Source of the DNA: Vibrio penaeicida
GTDB lineage: Bacteria; Pseudomonadota; Gammaproteobacteria; Enterobacterales; Vibrionaceae
Direction: 5' to 3'
DNA length: 64,000 bases
NCBI RefSeq assembly: GCF_002933855.1
Contig: NZ_BFAQ01000044.1
Location: forward strand, 62,001-126,000
In this document: positions 60,397 to 64,000 of the stretch, piece after piece
How the letters are laid out: every line of letters begins with the position of its first letter
How positions within the stretch are numbered: the stretch's first letter is position 1
Position numbers and translations under genes: made by a program
The notes under the pieces: generated by a model
What the model was told of the DNA's origin: nothing
The model's database searches: none
The model's input: only the letters and a program-made list of their open reading frames with translations

Positions 60397-62229
60397 TTAT
60401 TGTTTCAATGCTTGATGAATGTTTTCTGCCAAAGAAAGGCTAATACCGGGAACTTTGGCTATTTCTTCAACACTTGCACGTTTAAGCTCCTGTAATCCAC
60501 CCATGTATTTGAGTAATGCTTGGCGTCGTTTGGGTCCAACACCTTCAATTCCTTCAAGTGCACTGGTTCTTCTGGTTTTTCCACGCTTGGCTCTGTGCCC
60601 AGCAATGGCATGGTTGTGGCTTTCGTCTCGTATGTGTTGAATAAGGTGTAGCGCTGGCTCATCTGTCGCCATGTTAAATTCATCACCATCGGTCGTAATC
60701 ATGGTCTCTAAACCTGGTTTACGCGTTATCCCCTTTGCTATGCCAATGAGTCTTGGTCGCTTTGGCCAATCACCCCAATGTTGTGAAATGATCTCGTGAG
60801 CACGATTAAGCTGCCCTTTACCGCCATCAATAAAGACAATATCGGGAATTTTTTCCACATCCAATTGCTTTGAGTAACGTCTCTCAAGTACTTGCCCCAT
60901 TGCTGCGTAGTCATCTCCGCCAGTAATCCCTTCAATGTTATAACGGCGGTATTCTTGCTTCACGGGTCCTTCTCGGTTAAATACGACACAAGATGCAATG
61001 GTACTCTCCCCCATTGTATGGCTGATATCAAAACACTCCATACGTTGAATAGAATCCATACCGAGATGTTCTTGCAGCGCTTTAACGCGCTGGTTAATGG
61101 TCATCTTGTGGTTGATTTTGGTCGTAATTGCCGTTAGTGCATTGGTATTCGCCAACTTAAGGTAACGAGATCTCGTCCCTTTAGGGTTAGTTTGAATCGT
61201 GATTTTCCTACCGGCAATCTCGGAAAGTATGTCTTGGAAAGGCTCTGCATCTTCAAACAAGTCTTGCTCTAAGATAAGCCGTGAAGGGATGGTTCTCGCC
61301 TCGTTATGGCTTAAGTAATATTGGCTCAAAAAGCTATGGAAGACTTCATGCCTATCAGTATTGTTTGGAATTTTTGGAAAATGGCTACGACTTCCCAACA
61401 CCTTACCTTGGCGAACCATGAGAATATGGATGCAAGCTACGCCATTCTCTTGCGCAAAGCCAAGAACATCTAAGTCATCCATCGAATCTTCAGACACAAA
61501 TTGTTGCTCTTGCACGCGCCGTATAGCTTGAATTTGATCACGAAGTGAAGCGGCATCTTCAAACCGCAGTTCCATGCTGGCTTTTTCCATTTTGGAAACA
61601 AGGGTTTCGACAACCTGCTTATCTTTCCCATGTAAGAACAGACGCACGTAATTGACGATCTCTGCGTATTCTTCGTCGGAAATGATGCTTGATACACAAG
61701 GCGCAGCACAACGACCGATTTGGTACATCAAGCACGGTCTTGTTCGGTTGCTGTATACCGTGTCTTCACATTGCCTAACGGGGAAAATCTTTTGGATCAG
61801 GTGTAATGTTTCTCGAACGGCACCAGAATCTGGATAAGGACCAAAATATTCGCCTTTACGCTTTTTAGATCCTCTGTGCATTGATATCCGAGGGTGCTTA
61901 TGACCACTCAAAAAGATGTATGGGTAGGACTTATCATCCCTAAGCAGTACGTTGTACTTGGGAAGATACTGTTTTATATAGTTGTGCTCTAAGATGAGCG
62001 CTTCTGTCTCGGTGTGAGTAACCGTGACGTCTATTTTGTCAATGTGGCTGACTAGCGCACGCGTCTTTTCGTTATCGACTTTTTTGCGAAAATAACTTGA
62101 GAGGCGTTTCTTAAGATCTTTAGCTTTACCGACATAAATTACCGTCGACTCGGCGTTATACATTCTGTATACGCCGGGTTGACTGGTAACGGTATTAAGA
62201 AAGGAACCGGAATCGAACGTCTGAGACAC
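60397..62229 (-). CDS. uvrC: UvrABC excinuclease subunit C
   Basis: Nucleotide-excision-repair endonuclease (610 aa) that makes both incisions in the UvrB-DNA complex. Order: GIY-YIG domain (QPGVYRMYNAESTVIYVGKA), Cys-rich loop (GRCAAPCVSSI), UVR motif (MEKASMELRFEDAASLRDQI, about 200-220), RNase H-like domain (ECFDISHTMGESTIASCVV; DIVFIDGGKGQLNRA) and C-terminal helix-hairpin-helix pair (GIEGVGPKRRQALLKYMGG). The start codon is GTG and overlaps the uvrY stop by one base (TAGTG). Confidence 0.97.
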   Translation of the reverse strand: MSQTFDSGSFLNTVTSQPGVYRMYNAESTVIYVGKAKDLKKRLSSYFRKKVDNEKTRALVSHIDKIDVTVTHTETEALILEHNYIKQYLPKYNVLLRDDKSYPYIFLSGHKHPRISMHRGSKKRKGEYFGPYPDSGAVRETLHLIQKIFPVRQCEDTVYSNRTRPCLMYQIGRCAAPCVSSIISDEEYAEIVNYVRLFLHGKDKQVVETLVSKMEKASMELRFEDAASLRDQIQAIRRVQEQQFVSEDSMDDLDVLGFAQENGVACIHILMVRQGKVLGSRSHFPKIPNNTDRHEVFHSFLSQYYLSHNEARTIPSRLILEQDLFEDAEPFQDILSEIAGRKITIQTNPKGTRSRYLKLANTNALTAITTKINHKMTINQRVKALQEHLGMDSIQRMECFDISHTMGESTIASCVVFNREGPVKQEYRRYNIEGITGGDDYAAMGQVLERRYSKQLDVEKIPDIVFIDGGKGQLNRAHEIISQHWGDWPKRPRLIGIAKGITRKPGLETMITTDGDEFNMATDEPALHLIQHIRDESHNHAIAGHRAKRGKTRRTSALEGIEGVGPKRRQALLKYMGGLQELKRASVEEIAKVPGISLSLAENIHQALKQ

Positions 62230-62873
62230 TACAACGTCTCAGTGTCGATCATTCCGTGACGAATGGCTAAGTGGGTCAATTCAACATCGCCGCTAATATC
62301 CAGCTTGCTGAAAAGACGGTATCGGTAACTGTTCACCGTTTTAGGACTCAGACTTAATTGCTCTGAAATGTCAGTTACTTTTTGCCCCTTAGTAATCATC
62401 ATCATGATTTGAAGCTCTCGTTCCGAAAGGTCTTTAAAAGGATTTTCAGATGCGGAAGAGAACTGGCTTAACGCCATTTGTTGCGCTATTTCAGGTGAAA
62501 TATAACGCTGTCCAGAATGCACCATTCGAATGGCGTTCACCATTTCGTCTGGTCCTGCTCCTTTTGTCAGATACCCTGCCGCTCCCGCCTGCATTACTTT
62601 GGTTGGGAAAGGGTTCTCTGTATGCACTGTTAGTACAATGATTTTTACATCGGGGTTAAATCGAAGCACTTTCTTTGTGGCTTCTAAACCGCCAATGCCT
62701 GGCATGTTCATATCCATTAAAACAACGTCAGCATGGTTACTTCTGCACCACTTGACGGCTTCTTCACCGCTGTCAGCTTCCCCTGCTACGTTCATACCAC
62801 GGACGTCTTCAATAATACGTCGTATCCCTGTGCGAACCAGCTCGTGATCATCTACAAGGAAAACATTAATCAA
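62229..62873 (-). CDS. uvrY: Response regulator UvrY/VarA (GacA family)
   Basis: Response regulator of the BarA-UvrY (VarS-VarA, GacS-GacA) system, which activates CsrB-type small RNAs. The 214 aa protein has a receiver (VDDHELVRTG; acceptor Asp in VVLMDMNMPGIGG) and a LuxR HTH (LSERELQIMMMITKGQKVTD; LSLSPKTVNSYRYRLFSKL). Its place upstream of uvrC is the conserved arrangement in Gammaproteobacteria. VarA is its name in Vibrio. Confidence 0.95.
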   Translation of the reverse strand: MINVFLVDDHELVRTGIRRIIEDVRGMNVAGEADSGEEAVKWCRSNHADVVLMDMNMPGIGGLEATKKVLRFNPDVKIIVLTVHTENPFPTKVMQAGAAGYLTKGAGPDEMVNAIRMVHSGQRYISPEIAQQMALSQFSSASENPFKDLSERELQIMMMITKGQKVTDISEQLSLSPKTVNSYRYRLFSKLDISGDVELTHLAIRHGMIDTETL

Positions 62874-63379
62874 ACTTGTATCTCCACACTAATTTTTTTG
62901 GTTCTAGCTATGTTTTTAATTCACCATCCAGTGAACCAATCACATAAATATCAGATGAACTCATCATATCGCAATTCTGGCTTAAAAATTACAACGAATA
63001 TGCGTCCTAACGCAAACTTTAGTCATAACTTATAATCAGAGGCGTTAAGTCGCCCTCCATTTGAATCAAATTCCACCGTTTGTTGTAGGAATTTTAGTCA
63101 CCTATGGAAGAGAATGCGAATTAACACTTTATTGATGTTTCAGTAATACCAAGTTAACGTCTTAAATTCCATTAAATAATCCGACGCAGACCTCATAAAT
63201 TAAAATTCTAATTTATAACCAAACTACAAAAACCAGATGGCACAGATGTTATGTCTGCTAAATAAATGCAACCATGCTCTTACCTGTCGCGCGGACAAAA
63301 TCTCATGGGTAGCACACCTTTAGTGGACTCAGGTATACTTCTTCAGTATCTGTATAGCCCATTTACAAAGGCACAAAGT
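62874..63379. other. Divergent intergenic region between uvrY and DNA polymerase II
   Basis: About 500 AT-rich bases with no supported ORF. It must hold the uvrY and polB promoters. An in-frame ATG for the polymerase exists at 63305, and CTGTATAG-like sequence at 63350-63357 is only loosely like half a LexA box. Confidence 0.4.
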
Positions 63380-64000
63380 TTGACCGTTCAAGATGGATTT
63401 GTTTTAACAAGACAAGCACGTGATGTGTCTGGAAAGGCGCAAGTCGATTTATGGCTAAATACAGATACTGGTCCCGTTCATGTTGTCATCCCCAACCAGA
63501 AGCCTGTCTTTTTTATTGAGACTGAACAGAGCATATTAGCCTCCGACCTAATCAGCGATGCTCATATTGAACATCAAATTAAGCCATTGCCACTCAAAAC
63601 ATTCGACCAAATACCCACATCTGGCGTTTACTTTTCTTCTATCAAAAATGCCAATGCCGCTTCTCAAATTCTTGCTAGTAATGAGCTGATTACGTACGAA
63701 TCGGATGTACGACTTGCTGACCGATACCTCATGGAGCGCTTCATACAAGGTAGTATTCAGTTTCAAGGGAAATTAGTACCGAAGCGAGATCACAACCAAT
63801 ACCTGAGTGCTCAGTGTAAAAACGGCACCTATCACCCTACTCTGACTCAAGTATCGCTCGATCTAGAATGCAGCGAGAAAGGCATTCTCTATTCCGTTGG
63901 ATTGGACAGTGTCATGGATAGCCGTGTAATCATGATTGGAACGCCCGAACCCTGTGACACTGCGGTTCAATGGGTAGAAAATGAATTTCAGCTTCTGCAA
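63380..64000 (+). CDS. polB: DNA polymerase II (family B), N-terminal part, runs off the window
   Basis: The open frame continues to the window end (207 codons seen). It matches the N-terminus of E. coli PolB: DGFVLTRQARD, YESDVRLADRYLMERFIQG and the exonuclease I motif VSLDLECSEKG (DxE present; E. coli has VSIDIETT). DNA polymerase II is an SOS-induced polymerase for lesion bypass and fork restart. I take the TTG at 63380 as start because AAAGG lies eight bases upstream and the homologous region begins here; an in-frame ATG at 63305 would add 25 residues. Confidence 0.88.
   Translation, partial: MTVQDGFVLTRQARDVSGKAQVDLWLNTDTGPVHVVIPNQKPVFFIETEQSILASDLISDAHIEHQIKPLPLKTFDQIPTSGVYFSSIKNANAASQILASNELITYESDVRLADRYLMERFIQGSIQFQGKLVPKRDHNQYLSAQCKNGTYHPTLTQVSLDLECSEKGILYSVGLDSVMDSRVIMIGTPEPCDTAVQWVENEFQLLQ

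Noticed and set aside
63350..63370. A LexA box in front of DNA polymerase II
   Set aside because: CTGTATAG is present but the matching ACAG half at the required spacing is missing, so SOS control cannot be supported from this sequence.
1..64000. CRISPR arrays, insertion sequences, prophage or integron cassettes
   Set aside because: No regularly spaced repeats and no transposase, integrase or phage structural proteins were seen among the supported genes.

Overview
The window looks like one contiguous stretch of a Vibrionaceae chromosome (genus Vibrio or a close relative). Supporting points are the uvrY(varA)-uvrC-pgsA block beside a Cys/Gly/Leu tRNA operon, a torECA operon, a TIGR02647-type small protein, a palindromic intergenic repeat of the kind common in vibrios, and a moderate GC content. 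No insertion sequence, prophage, integron or CRISPR array was recognised.

Layout. (1) 71-8973: an RpiR regulator faces a TRAP transporter (dctQMP), followed by a glutamine-synthetase-like ligase, an aldehyde dehydrogenase, an iron alcohol dehydrogenase and a class I glutamine amidotransferase. This reads as a gamma-glutamylation route for an amino alcohol, with the alcohol dehydrogenase in the place of the oxidase of the putrescine (Puu) pathway. (2) 9015-20690: a membrane-bound ToxR/CadC-type regulator beside a secreted alpha/beta hydrolase; a PTS IIBC permease; an NHL-propeller/small ORF/chemoreceptor group; Mn-dependent pyrophosphatase diverging from an unusual dihydroorotate dehydrogenase across a Fur-like box. 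(3) 20800-25974: torECA (anaerobic TMAO respiration) and an orphan FetB-type permease.

(4) 25978-50047: a large island for PQQ-dependent periplasmic alcohol oxidation. It has a hybrid kinase, a FIST sensor and a LuxR-type regulator; the full pqqABCDEF set including the 23-residue PqqA peptide; an AhpD-like protein, an MFS exporter and a LysR regulator; a NosR-like iron-sulfur flavoprotein; an acetaldehyde dehydrogenase; a quinoprotein alcohol dehydrogenase with the Asp-x-Asp signature of lanthanide-dependent enzymes; its MxaJ-like binding protein and cytochrome c; and an associated binding protein, beta-propeller and ABC transporter. The expected flow is alcohol to aldehyde in the periplasm (electrons to PQQ, then cytochrome c), then aldehyde to acid by the NAD enzyme. 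Related TCATCC/GGAGGA motifs precede several of its transcription units and suggest one regulon.

(5) 50048-57661: a lipoprotein M28 peptidase with a possible LuxR/HapR half-site upstream, a 1.4 kb gene-poor stretch with an inverted pair of perfect DnaA boxes and a palindromic repeat, a small housekeeping cluster, an MscS channel, and a tRNA operon (Cys, Gly, Leu) that ends in a decayed tRNA-Gly copy. (6) 57662-64000: a TPR-GAF-GGDEF protein, pgsA, uvrC, uvrY, and the start of DNA polymerase II running off the window. Function names come from motifs and gene order read by eye; no database search was run.
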